The notes beneath the pieces were generated by a model. The model was given only the letters and a program-made list of their open reading frames with translations, had not been told where the DNA came from and made no database searches. Positions 15,752 through 24,742 of a stretch of 64,000 nucleotides of DNA are shown here, piece after piece (position 1 is the first letter of the stretch; each line of letters begins with the position of its first letter). The stretch is from JBBEAM01 sp942491105. Lineage in GTDB: Bacteria; Pseudomonadota; Alphaproteobacteria; Kiloniellales; DSM-21159. The position numbers were made by a program, and so were the translations under genes. The DNA lies in NCBI GenBank assembly GCA_942491105.1, contig CALNZX010000001.1:682001-746000 (forward strand), in the 5' to 3' direction.

Positions 15752-16743
15752 ACAACCTGCTGTCGCGTTACGCCGAGGCCATCTACTGGATGGCCAGCTA
15801 TATCGAGCGGGCCGAAAACCTGGCGCGCATCCTCGACGTCAACGAGAGCTTCAGCCGCAACAGCGAAGGCAGCCAGAACTGGAGCTCGATCCTGGAGCTC
15901 TATGCCGACGTCGAGAATTTCAAGGCGCGCCATGGGACCCCCGACGCGGGCAGCGTCATCGACTACTACGTTCTCGACGAGAAGAACCCGGGGTCGATTC
16001 TCTCCTGCGTGCGCGCCGCGCGGGAAAACGCCCGCACCCTGAGGCCGCTGATCTCCACGGAGATGTGGACCAACCTCAATATCTTCTACAACCGGGTGCG
16101 CGCCTTGCAGGCCGGCGACATCGCCGAGGAGCGGCTCGCCAGACTCTGCGCCCAGGTCAAGGAATCCTGTCAGACTCATACCGGCATCACCGAAGGCACC
16201 TTTTACCGGGACGAGGGCTGGTATTTCTACGAGATCGGCCGTGCCCTGGAGCGCGCCGATCAGACCACGCGCATGCTCGACGTGAAGTACCTGACCCTGC
16301 TGCCGAGCGTTCACGACGTGGGCTCGCCGCTCGATGTCAGCCAGTGGAATGCCTTGCTCCGCTCGGCCGCCGGATACCACGCTTTCCGGCGAATCCACCC
16401 CAGCGGCATGCAGCCGGACAAGGTTGCCGCCTTCCTGCTGTTCAATCCCTGCTTCCCGCGTTCGGTCTCCGCCTGCATCGACCTCGCCGACCGGCGCTTG
16501 ACCCTGCTGCGCTCGCGCTATCGCTTGCGTGGCGGCGCCGAGGCTCTGGAGAAGCTCGACGAGCTGCGCATCGTGCTCAACGAGATCTCCATCGAGCAGG
16601 TCATCCATTCCGGCTTGCACGAGTTCATGGATGGAATCCAACTGGCGCTGCTCGAGATCGCGGCCCTGATCGGCCGGGACTTCTTCGGCTACGAGGATTA
16701 CGGGAAGGGTGCCGCGAGCTCGAACGGCGCAACGAAGGACTAG
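15748..16743 (+). CDS. Alpha-E domain protein (DUF403)
   Basis: A 331-residue, almost wholly alpha-helical protein of the alpha-E family: LLSRYAEAIYWMASYIERAENLARILDVNE at the N-terminus, then SCVRAARENARTLR and GTFYRDEGWYFYEIGRALERADQTTRMLDVKY. These repeated Glu/Arg-rich helices are the family's signature. It nearly always accompanies the circularly permuted ATP-grasp gene and is thought to be its partner; no catalytic activity is established. Overlaps the preceding stop (ATGA). The Bpt gene begins 8 bases downstream, which puts an aminoacyl-transferase in the same unit. The transglutaminase-like third partner often seen with this pair is not present here. Confidence 0.9.
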   Translation: MNNLLSRYAEAIYWMASYIERAENLARILDVNESFSRNSEGSQNWSSILELYADVENFKARHGTPDAGSVIDYYVLDEKNPGSILSCVRAARENARTLRPLISTEMWTNLNIFYNRVRALQAGDIAEERLARLCAQVKESCQTHTGITEGTFYRDEGWYFYEIGRALERADQTTRMLDVKYLTLLPSVHDVGSPLDVSQWNALLRSAAGYHAFRRIHPSGMQPDKVAAFLLFNPCFPRSVSACIDLADRRLTLLRSRYRLRGGAEALEKLDELRIVLNEISIEQVIHSGLHEFMDGIQLALLEIAALIGRDFFGYEDYGKGAASSNGATKD

Positions 16744-16751
16744 AGGAAGAC

Positions 16752-17510
16752 ATGGGAAAGGATGCCCCCCGTCAGGAGGCAGAAAGCCGTAGCGACGGCC
16801 CTTTCACGGCGCCGGCGCAGGTCTTTTTCGTGATGCAGGAAGTTCCCTGCCCCTATCTCGCCAATCGCTTCGAACGCAAGCTGATCACGGAACTGCAGGG
16901 GCCCAGCGCCAAGCGGATCTACGACACGCTGTCCCACGCCGGGTTTCGCCGCAGCCACCACTTCGCCTACCGCCCAGCCTGCGAGGACTGCCAGGCCTGC
17001 GTCGCGGTGCGCATCGACGCCGCCCGCTTCCTGCCGAGCCGAAGTCTACGCCGGGTCCTCAAGAACAATGCCGATCTGCAGGTCAGCGAGCAGCGCAGCG
17101 TCGCCACGGCGGAGCAATACGAGCTCTTCGCCGCCTATCTCGATTCGCGCCATGGTGACGGCGAGATGGCGGATATGGATTTCGATAACTATCAGGCCAT
17201 GATCGACGACACCGCGCTGCATAGCTCGGTGATCGAATTCCGCGATGCGCGCGGCCGCCTCGCCGCCGCCTGCTTGACCGATTGGCTGGCCGACGGTCCC
17301 TCGGCGGTCTATAGCTTCTTCGATACCGCGCAGAACCACCGCTCCCTCGGCAGCTACATGATTCTCTGGCTGGTAGAGGCGGCGCGCGCGCGCGCCCTGC
17401 CCTATGTCTATCTCGGCTACTGGGTGGAGGGCGCCGAGAAGATGGATTACAAGCGGCGCTTCAGCCCCTTGCAGGGTCTGATCGGCGGGCGCTGGCAGGA
17501 AATCGTCTGA
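16752..17510 (+). CDS. bpt: Aspartate/glutamate leucyltransferase (Bpt/ATE family)
   Basis: Transfers an aminoacyl group from aminoacyl-tRNA to protein N-termini, creating N-degrons for ClpS/ClpAP. The 252-residue protein shows CPYLANRFERKL (33-44), FRRSHHFAYRPACEDCQACVAVRI with the Cys cluster C77/C80/C83, LTDWLADGPSAVYSFFD and the GNAT-like C-terminal part NHRSLGSYMILWLVEAARARALPYVYLGYWVEGAEKMDYK. Length and CPYL motif fit bacterial Bpt (leucine onto Asp/Glu) better than eukaryotic arginyltransferase; the distinction is from family knowledge. A much longer frame begins at 16065 but overlaps alpha-E; ATG 16752 follows GAGGAAG. Confidence 0.9.
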   Translation: MGKDAPRQEAESRSDGPFTAPAQVFFVMQEVPCPYLANRFERKLITELQGPSAKRIYDTLSHAGFRRSHHFAYRPACEDCQACVAVRIDAARFLPSRSLRRVLKNNADLQVSEQRSVATAEQYELFAAYLDSRHGDGEMADMDFDNYQAMIDDTALHSSVIEFRDARGRLAAACLTDWLADGPSAVYSFFDTAQNHRSLGSYMILWLVEAARARALPYVYLGYWVEGAEKMDYKRRFSPLQGLIGGRWQEIV

Positions 17511-17565
17511 TCCCCTAGCGTGCATATCCGGCCGACTAAATCTGTCCCGGCATGGGCCTAAATCG

Positions 17566-17594
17566 TTGCGCGGATATCAGACACAACCTATTCT
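17566..17594 (+). promoter_or_regulatory. Candidate promoter for the TRAP transporter operon
   Basis: TTGCGC (17566-17571), a 17-base spacer and TATTCT (17589-17594) lie 78 bases before the binding-protein ATG. The same TTGCGY-N17 layout occurs before rpoZ and tRNA-Ser here. Regulators cannot be seen. Confidence 0.42.
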
Positions 17595-17672
17595 CGAGTG
17601 CATTCAAGCTTGGCTCGTTTCCGGAGTTCACCGGAGGCCGAGAAAATTAAAACACCACGGGGAGAACCAAGA

Positions 17673-18776
17673 ATGAAACGTCGTCAATTTCTCAAGGGCG
17701 CTGCCGTTGCTTCGGGTGCTGCGATCACTGGCGTTGCCGCCAGTTCCTTTCCCAAGCCGGCCATCTCGCAGAACATGCGCGAGCTCAAGATGGTCACCAC
17801 CTGGCCGAAGAACTTTCCCGGTCTAGGCACCGGCGCGCAACGCGTTGCCGACCGCATTACCGCGGTCTCCGACGGTCGCTTGACCGTTAAGCTCTTCGCC
17901 GCCGGCGAACTGGTCCCGGCCTTCGAGTCCTTCGATGCCGTGTCCTCGGGTACCGCCGACTGCTTGCACGCGGCTTCCTACTACTGGCAGGGCAAGAACA
18001 AGGCCTTCAACTTCTTCACCGCCGTCCCCCTCGGCTTCACCGCCAACGAGTTGAACGCCTGGGTCTATCATGGCGGCGGGCAGGAGCTCTGGGACGAGCT
18101 GGCTGCGGGATTCAATCTCAAGGGCTTGCTAGCCGGCAACACCGGCGTCCAGATGGGCGGTTGGTTCAACAAGGAAATCAATAGCCTGGAGGACATGAAG
18201 GGCCTCACCATGCGTATGCCGGGCCTCGGCGGCGAGGTTCTGCGGCGCATCGGCGCGTCCGCCGTTGCCCTGCCGGGCGGCGAAATCTTCCCGGCGCTGC
18301 AGTCCGGCGCGATCGACGCCACCGAGTGGGTCGGCCCCTGGAACGACTTGGCCTTCGGCTTCTACAAGATCACCAAGCACTACTACTGGCCGGGCTTCCA
18401 TGAGCCGGGTTCTGGCCTGGAGTGCACCTGGAACCTCGATGTCTGGGAGAGCTTCAGCGACTCCGACAAGGAGCTGATCAAGAACTGCTGCGCTGCCGAG
18501 AACGACTACATGTTCGCGGAATTCAACGCGCGCAACGGCGACTCTCTCAAAACCCTCGTCGACGAGCACGGTGTGCAGCTGCACAAGTTCTCCGACGATG
18601 TGTTCAACGCCATCGCCAAGGCCTCTCACGAAGTGGTCAACGAGGTCGGCAGCGAAGACGACATCGGCAAGCGGGTGCTTGAGAGCTACACCAAGTTCCG
18701 CGACAACGTCACCAGTTGGACGGCCTTGTCGGATCAGGGCTATGCCAACGCGCGTACCAAGGCTGACGCGTCTTAG
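17673..18776 (+). CDS. dctP: TRAP transporter DctP-type substrate-binding protein
   Basis: Periplasmic solute receptor of a TRAP transporter, 367 residues, normal for the family. The N-terminus is a twin-arginine signal (KRRQFLKG then an Ala/Gly/Val core). The mature protein starts near ELKMVTTWPKNFPG and contains the family carboxylate-binding core: LFAAGELVPAF, NKEINSLEDMKGLTMRMPGLGGEVLRRIGA, PGGEIFPALQSGAIDATEWVGPWND. This subtype resembles the 2-oxo-acid/monocarboxylate binders, but specificity is inference. ATG 17673 has GGGGAG in front; an upstream in-frame start lacks a signal peptide. Followed after a hairpin by dctQ and dctM. Confidence 0.93.
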   Translation: MKRRQFLKGAAVASGAAITGVAASSFPKPAISQNMRELKMVTTWPKNFPGLGTGAQRVADRITAVSDGRLTVKLFAAGELVPAFESFDAVSSGTADCLHAASYYWQGKNKAFNFFTAVPLGFTANELNAWVYHGGGQELWDELAAGFNLKGLLAGNTGVQMGGWFNKEINSLEDMKGLTMRMPGLGGEVLRRIGASAVALPGGEIFPALQSGAIDATEWVGPWNDLAFGFYKITKHYYWPGFHEPGSGLECTWNLDVWESFSDSDKELIKNCCAAENDYMFAEFNARNGDSLKTLVDEHGVQLHKFSDDVFNAIAKASHEVVNEVGSEDDIGKRVLESYTKFRDNVTSWTALSDQGYANARTKADAS

Positions 18777-18830
18777 TGCAGCTCGTGGTCGCGGCAGCGT
18801 TTGTTTCCGCCGCGATTAGCTAGCAAATGG

Positions 18831-18861
18831 AGCCCGCGCGTCTCTTTCAGGCGCGCGGGCT
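18831..18861 (+). terminator. Strong hairpin between TRAP binding-protein and permease genes
   Basis: AGCCCGCGCG (18831-18840) pairs perfectly with CGCGCGGGCT (18852-18861) over an 11-base loop. The following TTCTGCCTCT is only partly T-rich, so it is more likely an attenuator or 3'-end stabiliser that lets the receptor be made in excess over the permease than a full terminator. Confidence 0.5.
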
Positions 18862-18970
18862 TCTGCCTCTCGGCTGGACGCCAAGCGGCGCGCAGGATAA
18901 CACTTCGACTCTCAGAGCAAACGCAGAGTTGCCTGAGTAAACAGGGTAACGGCTTCCGGGGTAACCAATC

Positions 18971-19513
18971 GTGCAGGTATTGATCTCGCTCGCCAAGGCG
19001 ATCGATGCGCTCAACCAGCGCATCGGCGGCGTTATAGCGTGGCTCGCCTTGATCATGGTCTTAGTTCAATTCGTCGTCGTGCTGATGCGCTACGTCTTCG
19101 GTCTCGGCTCCATCGCCATGCAGGAGTCGATTATCTATATGCATGGCATTCTGTTCATGGTCGGCGCGGGATACACCCTGCTGCACGACGGCCATGTCCG
19201 GGTCGACATCTTCTATCGCGAGGCCTCGCCGAAGCATAAGGCCAGGGTCGATATCTTCGGCGTCCTGGTGTTTCTGCTGCCGATCTGCGTGCTGCTGTGG
19301 GTGTACTCTTGGCCCTACGTGCAGAATTCCTGGGCCGTCTACGAAGGCTCCAAGGAAACCAGCGGCATCCAGGCGGTGTTCCTCCTGAAGTCCATCGTCC
19401 TCGTCTTCATCGCCTTAATAGCCCTGCAAGGCATATCCATGATGATTCATGCCCTGGCGGTCCTGCTCGACGTTGAAGCGCCGCATCCCCGTGAAGAGCA
19501 GGAAGGGATCTAA
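18971..19513 (+). CDS. dctQ: TRAP transporter small permease subunit
   Basis: A 180-residue membrane protein with four hydrophobic spans typical of DctQ: IGGVIAWLALIMVLVQFVVV, a second after MQESIIYMHGILFMVGAGYTLLHDGHVRVDIFYR (the DctQ signature DGHVRVD), then FGVLVFLLPICVLLWVYSW and a C-terminal span. It joins DctM to form the sodium-driven permease. Start is GTG 18971. It lies 3 bases ahead of dctM and 194 bases behind the binding-protein gene, a gap holding the hairpin. Confidence 0.9.
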   Translation: MQVLISLAKAIDALNQRIGGVIAWLALIMVLVQFVVVLMRYVFGLGSIAMQESIIYMHGILFMVGAGYTLLHDGHVRVDIFYREASPKHKARVDIFGVLVFLLPICVLLWVYSWPYVQNSWAVYEGSKETSGIQAVFLLKSIVLVFIALIALQGISMMIHALAVLLDVEAPHPREEQEGI

Positions 19514-19516
19514 ACC

Positions 19517-21163
19517 ATGACCGAGATTCTCGATCTGGCGATGTTTGGCTTCGCCTGCATCTTCCTGATGCTTGGCTTTCCCGTCGCGTTTACTCTCGCT
19601 GGTACCGGCCTGATCTTCGCCCTGATCGCGTTGAGCATGGGCCTGTTCGACATGTCGATCTTCGGGGCCTTGCCCTCGCGCATCTACGGCAACGCGATGA
19701 CCAACGAGGTGCTGATCGCCGTGCCGCTGTTCGTTTTCATGGGCGTCATGCTGGAACGCTCCAAGGTTGCCGAGGAACTGCTGGATACCATGGGGCAGCT
19801 GTTCGGGTCGCTGCGCGGCGGCTTGGGCATTTCCGTCGCCGTCGTCGGCGCGCTGCTGGCCGCCTCGACCGGTATCGTCGGCGCCACCGTGGTCACCATG
19901 GGCCTGCTCTCCCTGCCGACCATGATGCGCCGGGGCTACGAGCCGTCGCTCGCCTGCGGAACGATCTGCGCATCGGGCACGCTCGGGCAGATCATTCCGC
20001 CCTCCATCGTGCTGGTCATTCTCGGCGATCAGATCTCCAACGCCTATGTCGACGCCCAGCGCGAGCTTGGCAACTGGTCGCCCGAGCCCGTCTCCGTCGG
20101 CGATCTCTTCGCCGGCGCGCTGCTGCCGGGTCTTTCCCTGGTCGCGCTCTATATCCTCTATCAGATCGTCTACGCGATCCTCTGGCCGAAATCCGCGCCG
20201 CCGGTGCCCCGCGACGAGGCGCACCGCGAGGGTTCGGCCTTTCTGCTGAAAATTCTGCACGCGCTGATCCCGCCGGTGGTTCTCATCATCTCCGTGCTCG
20301 GTTCGATCCTGGCCGGTATCGCGACGCCAACCGAAGCCGCCGCCGTCGGCGCCGTCGGCGCCACGCTGCTGGCCGGCATCCGCGTGCAGGAGATGCAGCT
20401 GCTCGATCATGTCGGCGAGGACATGACGGCAAGTAACGGCAGCCTGATCGGGCGGCTGCTCGACGACAATACCAACCGCCCCATCTATGTCGCGGCGCTC
20501 TCGCTGTTCGTGATGCTGATGACGACCGCATTCATGGACCTGCGGGTTGCCCGCGATGTCATCCCAACGACGGATATGATCGGCATCGTCATTGCCTGCA
20601 TCGCCAGCATCGGCCTCGCCTGGGGTCTGCTGGTGGCCATCGGCCGGGTCTATGGCAGCAAGATTCTGCATCCGGTGATGCGCGGGACCATGGAAATCTC
20701 CTCCATGGTTTTTGTCATCCTGATCGGAGCTTCGGTTTTTTCCGTGGTCTTCCGCGGCCTCGGCGGCGACGACACGGTGCATGAGTTCCTCAGCAGCATG
20801 CCCGGCGGCGTGGTCGGCGCCGTGGTCATGGTGATGGTCGTGATGTTTGTGCTCGGCTTCTTCCTCGACTTCATCGAGATCACCTTCGTGGTGGTGCCGA
20901 TCGTCGCGCCGATCCTGCTGCTGATGGACCTCAACCCGGTCTGGCTCGGCGTCATGATGGCGATGAACCTGCAGACCTCCTTCCTCACGCCGCCCTTCGG
21001 CTTCGCGCTGTTCTACCTGCGCGGCGTGGCGCCGCCGGAAATCACGACGATGAATATCTATCGGGGCGTGGCCCCCTTCGTCGTCATCCAGCTGATGGCC
21101 TTGGGTATTCTGGCGTACTTCCCCGGTCTCGCGACCTGGCTGCCGAAGGTCATCTTCGGCTAG
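19517..21163 (+). CDS. dctM: TRAP transporter large permease subunit
   Basis: A 548-residue multi-span permease, the channel subunit driving Na+-coupled uptake. Typical DctM segments: FGFACIFLMLGFPVAFTLAG, FVFMGVMLERSKVAEELL, ASTGIVGATVVTMGLLSLPTM, GTICASGTLGQIIPPSIVLVILG and the late LQTSFLTPPFGFALFYLRGVAP. It is longer than the usual ~430 residues because of an extended central stretch (about residues 225-400, with a hydrophilic loop and extra hydrophobic segments), as in the long mannitol/chloroaromatic-type DctM. Convergent with parC, 13 bases between stops, with no evident terminator. Confidence 0.92.
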   Translation: MTEILDLAMFGFACIFLMLGFPVAFTLAGTGLIFALIALSMGLFDMSIFGALPSRIYGNAMTNEVLIAVPLFVFMGVMLERSKVAEELLDTMGQLFGSLRGGLGISVAVVGALLAASTGIVGATVVTMGLLSLPTMMRRGYEPSLACGTICASGTLGQIIPPSIVLVILGDQISNAYVDAQRELGNWSPEPVSVGDLFAGALLPGLSLVALYILYQIVYAILWPKSAPPVPRDEAHREGSAFLLKILHALIPPVVLIISVLGSILAGIATPTEAAAVGAVGATLLAGIRVQEMQLLDHVGEDMTASNGSLIGRLLDDNTNRPIYVAALSLFVMLMTTAFMDLRVARDVIPTTDMIGIVIACIASIGLAWGLLVAIGRVYGSKILHPVMRGTMEISSMVFVILIGASVFSVVFRGLGGDDTVHEFLSSMPGGVVGAVVMVMVVMFVLGFFLDFIEITFVVVPIVAPILLLMDLNPVWLGVMMAMNLQTSFLTPPFGFALFYLRGVAPPEITTMNIYRGVAPFVVIQLMALGILAYFPGLATWLPKVIFG

Positions 21164-21176
21164 CCAGGGCGCAGCT

Positions 21177-23417
21177 CTAAACGCCGAACTTCTTGGAGCT
21201 TGGGAAACCCTTCGGCGGCAAACGGCCGGCATGCGCGCGCTTGGCCCGCCAATCGCCAAGGTCGCTCTCCGTGCGGACACGCCCGGGACCGGCCGACCAG
21301 GCCAGGCCATTTTCCCAGCGGAAGGTCTTGGCATCCGACAGGCCGCCGTCCTTGTAGCGCTGCAGGATAACGCCGCGCCCGCGCACCATCTCGGGAACTT
21401 CTTCCAGGGGAAACAGCAGCAGCTTGCGGTTCTCGCCGATCACGGCAACGCTATCGTCCCCTTCCGACAGGGGATAGCAGACCACGGCCTCCGCCCCGCT
21501 GCCCAGATTGAGAACCTGTTTCCCGTTCTTGGTCTGCGCGATCACCTCGGCTTCCGGCACGACGAAGCCTCGTCCGTCGCTCGCGGCGACCAGCAGCTTG
21601 CGCTCCGAACCCGCGATGAAGGCGAACAAGGGGTCCTGGTCGTTGGGCAGGTCGATCATCAGACGTACCGGCTCGCCGAAGCCCCGGCCACCGGGCAGCT
21701 TATCGACGCCCAGGGTGTAGAACCGCCCATTGGTGGCGAACAGCAGCAGCTTGTCGGTGGTATGGCAGGGCACGACGAAGCCGGCGCGGTCCCCTTCCTT
21801 GTATTTCGCGTCGGAAAGGTCTTCGTGATGGCCCTTCATGGCGCGGATCCAGCCCTTGGCGGAGAGCAGGACGGTGACCGGCTCGCGCTCGATCACGGCC
21901 TCCAAGGGGACGACGACATCGCCCGGAGCCTCCCCGATATCCGTCCGGCGCAAGCCCAGCTCGGATTTCGGACCGTAGGCTTTCTTCAGTTCTTGGATCT
22001 CCGCAGCGATCACCTTCCAGCGGCGCTCTTCCTTGGCCTGCAGGTCTTCCAGGTCCGCCTGCTCTTCCTTGAGCGCGCCATGCTCCTTGCGGATCGCAAT
22101 CTCCTCGAGCTTGCGCAGGGCGCGCAGGCGCATGTTGAGGATCGCCTCGGCCTGGGTATCCGTCAGCTTGAACGCGGCGATCAGCGCCGCCTTGGCTTCA
22201 TCCTCCTCGCGGATGATCCGGATCACCTCGTCGAGATTGAGATAGGCGATGAGGTAGCCCTCGAGAATCTCCAGGCGATGAAGAATCTTCTCCAGACGGT
22301 GCGCCGTGCGGCGCAGCAAGACGACGTGGCGGTGATCCAGGAAGGCTTGCAGCACTTCGCGCAGGTTCATCACGCGCGGCGTGTGCTCCCCGTCCAGCAC
22401 ATTCATGTTGAGCGGAATCCGCACCTCCAGCTCGGTCTGGCGGAACAGCGATTCCATCAGGATTTCGGGCTCGACGTTGCGGCTTTTCGGCTCGAGAACC
22501 AGCCGCACCTCGGCCGCGGATTCATCCTGGACATCCCCGAGCATGGCAAGCTTGCGAGCCTGCAGCAGCTCCGCGATCTTCTCGATCAGGCGCGACTTCT
22601 GCACCTGAAAGGGAATTTCCGTCACAACGATCTGGTAGCTGCCGCCCTTGAGCTTTTCGATCTCCCAGCGGGCGCGCAGGCGGAAGGATCCCCGGCCGGT
22701 CCGGTAGGCTTCGACGACCGCCTCCCGGCTTTCGGCCAGGACGCCACCGGTGGGAAAATCCGGCCCTGGCACCAGCTCCACAAGCTTGTCGAAGGTCGCG
22801 TTCGGCGCCTTGATCAAGTGCAGCAGGGCCTCGCAAAGCTCCGCGATGTTGTGCGGCGGAATGGAGGTCGCCATGCCGACCGCGATACCTTGCGATCCAT
22901 TGGCGAGCAGATTCGGAAAGGCCGCCGGCAGGACCGTGGGCTCCTCGGCCTCGCCGTCATAGGTCGGGCGGAAATCGACGGCATCCTCGTCGATGCCAGC
23001 GAGCAGCCGCATGGCGATATCGGTCAGCCGCGCCTCGGTGTAGCGCATGGCCGCGGCGTTATCGCCGTCGATGTTGCCGAAGTTGCCCTGCCCGTCGATC
23101 AGCGGGTAGCGCAGCGAGAAGTCCTGGGCCAGGCGCACCAGGGCGTCGTAGATCGACTGGTCGCCGTGCGGATGAAACTTACCGATAACATCGCCGACCA
23201 CGCGGGCCGATTTCTTGAAGCCTGTGTTGGGATCGAGGCGAAGCTGGCGCATCGCGAACAGCAACCGCCGGTGCACCGGTTTCAGCCCGTCGCGCACATC
23301 CGGCAGGGAGCGCGACATGATTGTCGAAAGGGCATAGGACAGGTAGCGCTCGCTCAACGCGTCGGTGAGCGAAACGTCACGAATCTGGCCGCTTTCCGGG
23401 GCGCTTTTAGAAGCCAT
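21177..23417 (-). CDS. parC: DNA topoisomerase IV subunit A
   Basis: Decatenating type II topoisomerase A subunit, 746 residues. Catalytic tyrosine is Tyr126 in AAAMRYTEARLT; the winged-helix region has GKFHPHGDQSIYDALVR (79-95), where Gln87 occupies the position of the quinolone-determining Ser. The C-terminal part is a beta-pinwheel with degenerate repeats, without the GyrA-box, and the length is short, which separates it from GyrA. ATG 23417. parE is not in the window. Last gene of the long minus-strand core block, convergent with dctM. Confidence 0.95.
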   Translation of the reverse strand: MASKSAPESGQIRDVSLTDALSERYLSYALSTIMSRSLPDVRDGLKPVHRRLLFAMRQLRLDPNTGFKKSARVVGDVIGKFHPHGDQSIYDALVRLAQDFSLRYPLIDGQGNFGNIDGDNAAAMRYTEARLTDIAMRLLAGIDEDAVDFRPTYDGEAEEPTVLPAAFPNLLANGSQGIAVGMATSIPPHNIAELCEALLHLIKAPNATFDKLVELVPGPDFPTGGVLAESREAVVEAYRTGRGSFRLRARWEIEKLKGGSYQIVVTEIPFQVQKSRLIEKIAELLQARKLAMLGDVQDESAAEVRLVLEPKSRNVEPEILMESLFRQTELEVRIPLNMNVLDGEHTPRVMNLREVLQAFLDHRHVVLLRRTAHRLEKILHRLEILEGYLIAYLNLDEVIRIIREEDEAKAALIAAFKLTDTQAEAILNMRLRALRKLEEIAIRKEHGALKEEQADLEDLQAKEERRWKVIAAEIQELKKAYGPKSELGLRRTDIGEAPGDVVVPLEAVIEREPVTVLLSAKGWIRAMKGHHEDLSDAKYKEGDRAGFVVPCHTTDKLLLFATNGRFYTLGVDKLPGGRGFGEPVRLMIDLPNDQDPLFAFIAGSERKLLVAASDGRGFVVPEAEVIAQTKNGKQVLNLGSGAEAVVCYPLSEGDDSVAVIGENRKLLLFPLEEVPEMVRGRGVILQRYKDGGLSDAKTFRWENGLAWSAGPGRVRTESDLGDWRAKRAHAGRLPPKGFPSSKKFGV

Positions 23418-23497
23418 CTTTGCCTTTCCTGATCGCAGTCAAACTAAGAAGCCGGGCGGAGTCGCGGCAAGCCGCTACCGTGGCCCAAGGCAGGCCG

Positions 23498-24742
23498 CTA
23501 GAAACGGTCCGCCGCGTAGGGCCGCATATCGATGCCTGGGTCGCGCCCCGCCAGCAGCGCCGCCACCAACAGGCCAGTCTTGGCGGCGAGGGTCACCCCT
23601 AGATGGCCGTGGCCGAATGCCAGAGCGACGTTGTCGTGTCCCGGCGCCAAGCCGATCACCGGCAGGGAATCCGGCATCGAGGGGCGGAAACCCATCCAGC
23701 GGCTGGCGCCCTCGCTATTCAGGCCGGGCAGCAAGCGCTTGCCGCGCTTGGCCAGCATCTCCGCCCGGCGCCAATCCGGAGCGGCGTCCAAGCCGCCCAG
23801 TTCGACGGTCCCGGCAATCCGCAAGCCACCCGACAAGGGGGTCGCCACCATGCCGGATTCGCTATCGCAAACCGGGCGGCGCAGTTCAATTCCGGAATCC
23901 GGAAAGCTCAGGTGATAGCCGCGCTCCGTATCCAGCGGTATGCGCGCGCCAAGCTGCCGGGCCAGGTTCTTTGACCAGGCACCCGCGGCCACCACGACCG
24001 CGTCACAGGCCAAATCCTCCGACCCGGTGGCAACAGCCGTCACCCTGCCCTCGGAAAAGACGAAGCCACGCGCTTCGCCCTTATGAATCCGGCCCCCGGC
24101 CTGGCGGAAAGCCTCGGCAAGCCCGAGCAGATACGCGTAGCTCTGTACCAGATGCGCCACCCCGGGCAGGTAGACGCCGCCGGCAAGATCAGGCGACAGC
24201 GCGGGTTCCATCTGGCGCAGCTCCTCCGGCCCCAGTTCCTCGACCTCCACGCCATGGCGGCGCTTCAGGTCCCAGGTCGCCCGCGCCGCCTCCATACTCT
24301 TGCGCGTTGCGTAGATCGTGAGCCAGCCATTGCGCTTGATGGCCTCGCCCTGCCCATGGCGCGTGGCAAGTTCGAGGGTGGCCTCGACGCTATCTCCCAG
24401 CAAGGCCGCCAAGGCCCTGGATATTTCCTCAACCCGGTCAGGCCGGGAGGCGGCGAGAAACCGCAGCAGCCAGCCGGTCATGCGTGGCAGATAGCCCCAC
24501 CGCAGGCGCAGCGGCCCCAGGGGGTCGAGCAGCATGCCCGGCACCTGCCAGGCAATGCCGGGATGTGCGACCGGATCCACTCCGCCGGACGCCAGCACCG
24601 AGGCATTGCCGAAGGATGCGCCCTCGCCGACCCCGGCGCGTTCCAGGAGTGTCACCCGCCAGCCATCGGCCTGCAGATTCAAGGCGGTGCTAACCCCGAC
24701 GACCCCTCCGCCGATTACCACGGCATGACGCTCCGGCGTCAT
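23498..24742 (-). CDS. FAD-dependent D-amino-acid dehydrogenase-like oxidoreductase
   Basis: A 414-residue DadA/DAO-superfamily enzyme. The N-terminal Rossmann motif is VIGGGVVGVSTALNL (residues 9-23), followed by ERAGVGEGASFGNASVL, a substrate domain with HLVQSYAYLLGLAEAF, a second FAD-contact segment (DAVVVAAGAWSKNLA) and the C-terminal RPSMPDSLPVIG and FGHGHLGVTLAAKTG. DadA itself oxidises D-alanine and related D-amino acids, passing electrons to the respiratory chain; the substrate here is unproven. Its ATG overlaps the recO stop by 4 bases, so it is co-transcribed with the core block. Confidence 0.83.
   Translation of the reverse strand: MTPERHAVVIGGGVVGVSTALNLQADGWRVTLLERAGVGEGASFGNASVLASGGVDPVAHPGIAWQVPGMLLDPLGPLRLRWGYLPRMTGWLLRFLAASRPDRVEEISRALAALLGDSVEATLELATRHGQGEAIKRNGWLTIYATRKSMEAARATWDLKRRHGVEVEELGPEELRQMEPALSPDLAGGVYLPGVAHLVQSYAYLLGLAEAFRQAGGRIHKGEARGFVFSEGRVTAVATGSEDLACDAVVVAAGAWSKNLARQLGARIPLDTERGYHLSFPDSGIELRRPVCDSESGMVATPLSGGLRIAGTVELGGLDAAPDWRRAEMLAKRGKRLLPGLNSEGASRWMGFRPSMPDSLPVIGLAPGHDNVALAFGHGHLGVTLAAKTGLLVAALLAGRDPGIDMRPYAADRF

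Noticed and set aside
21231..23432. Plus-strand open frame (733 codons) opposite parC
   Set aside because: Low-complexity antisense of ParC with no conserved domain.
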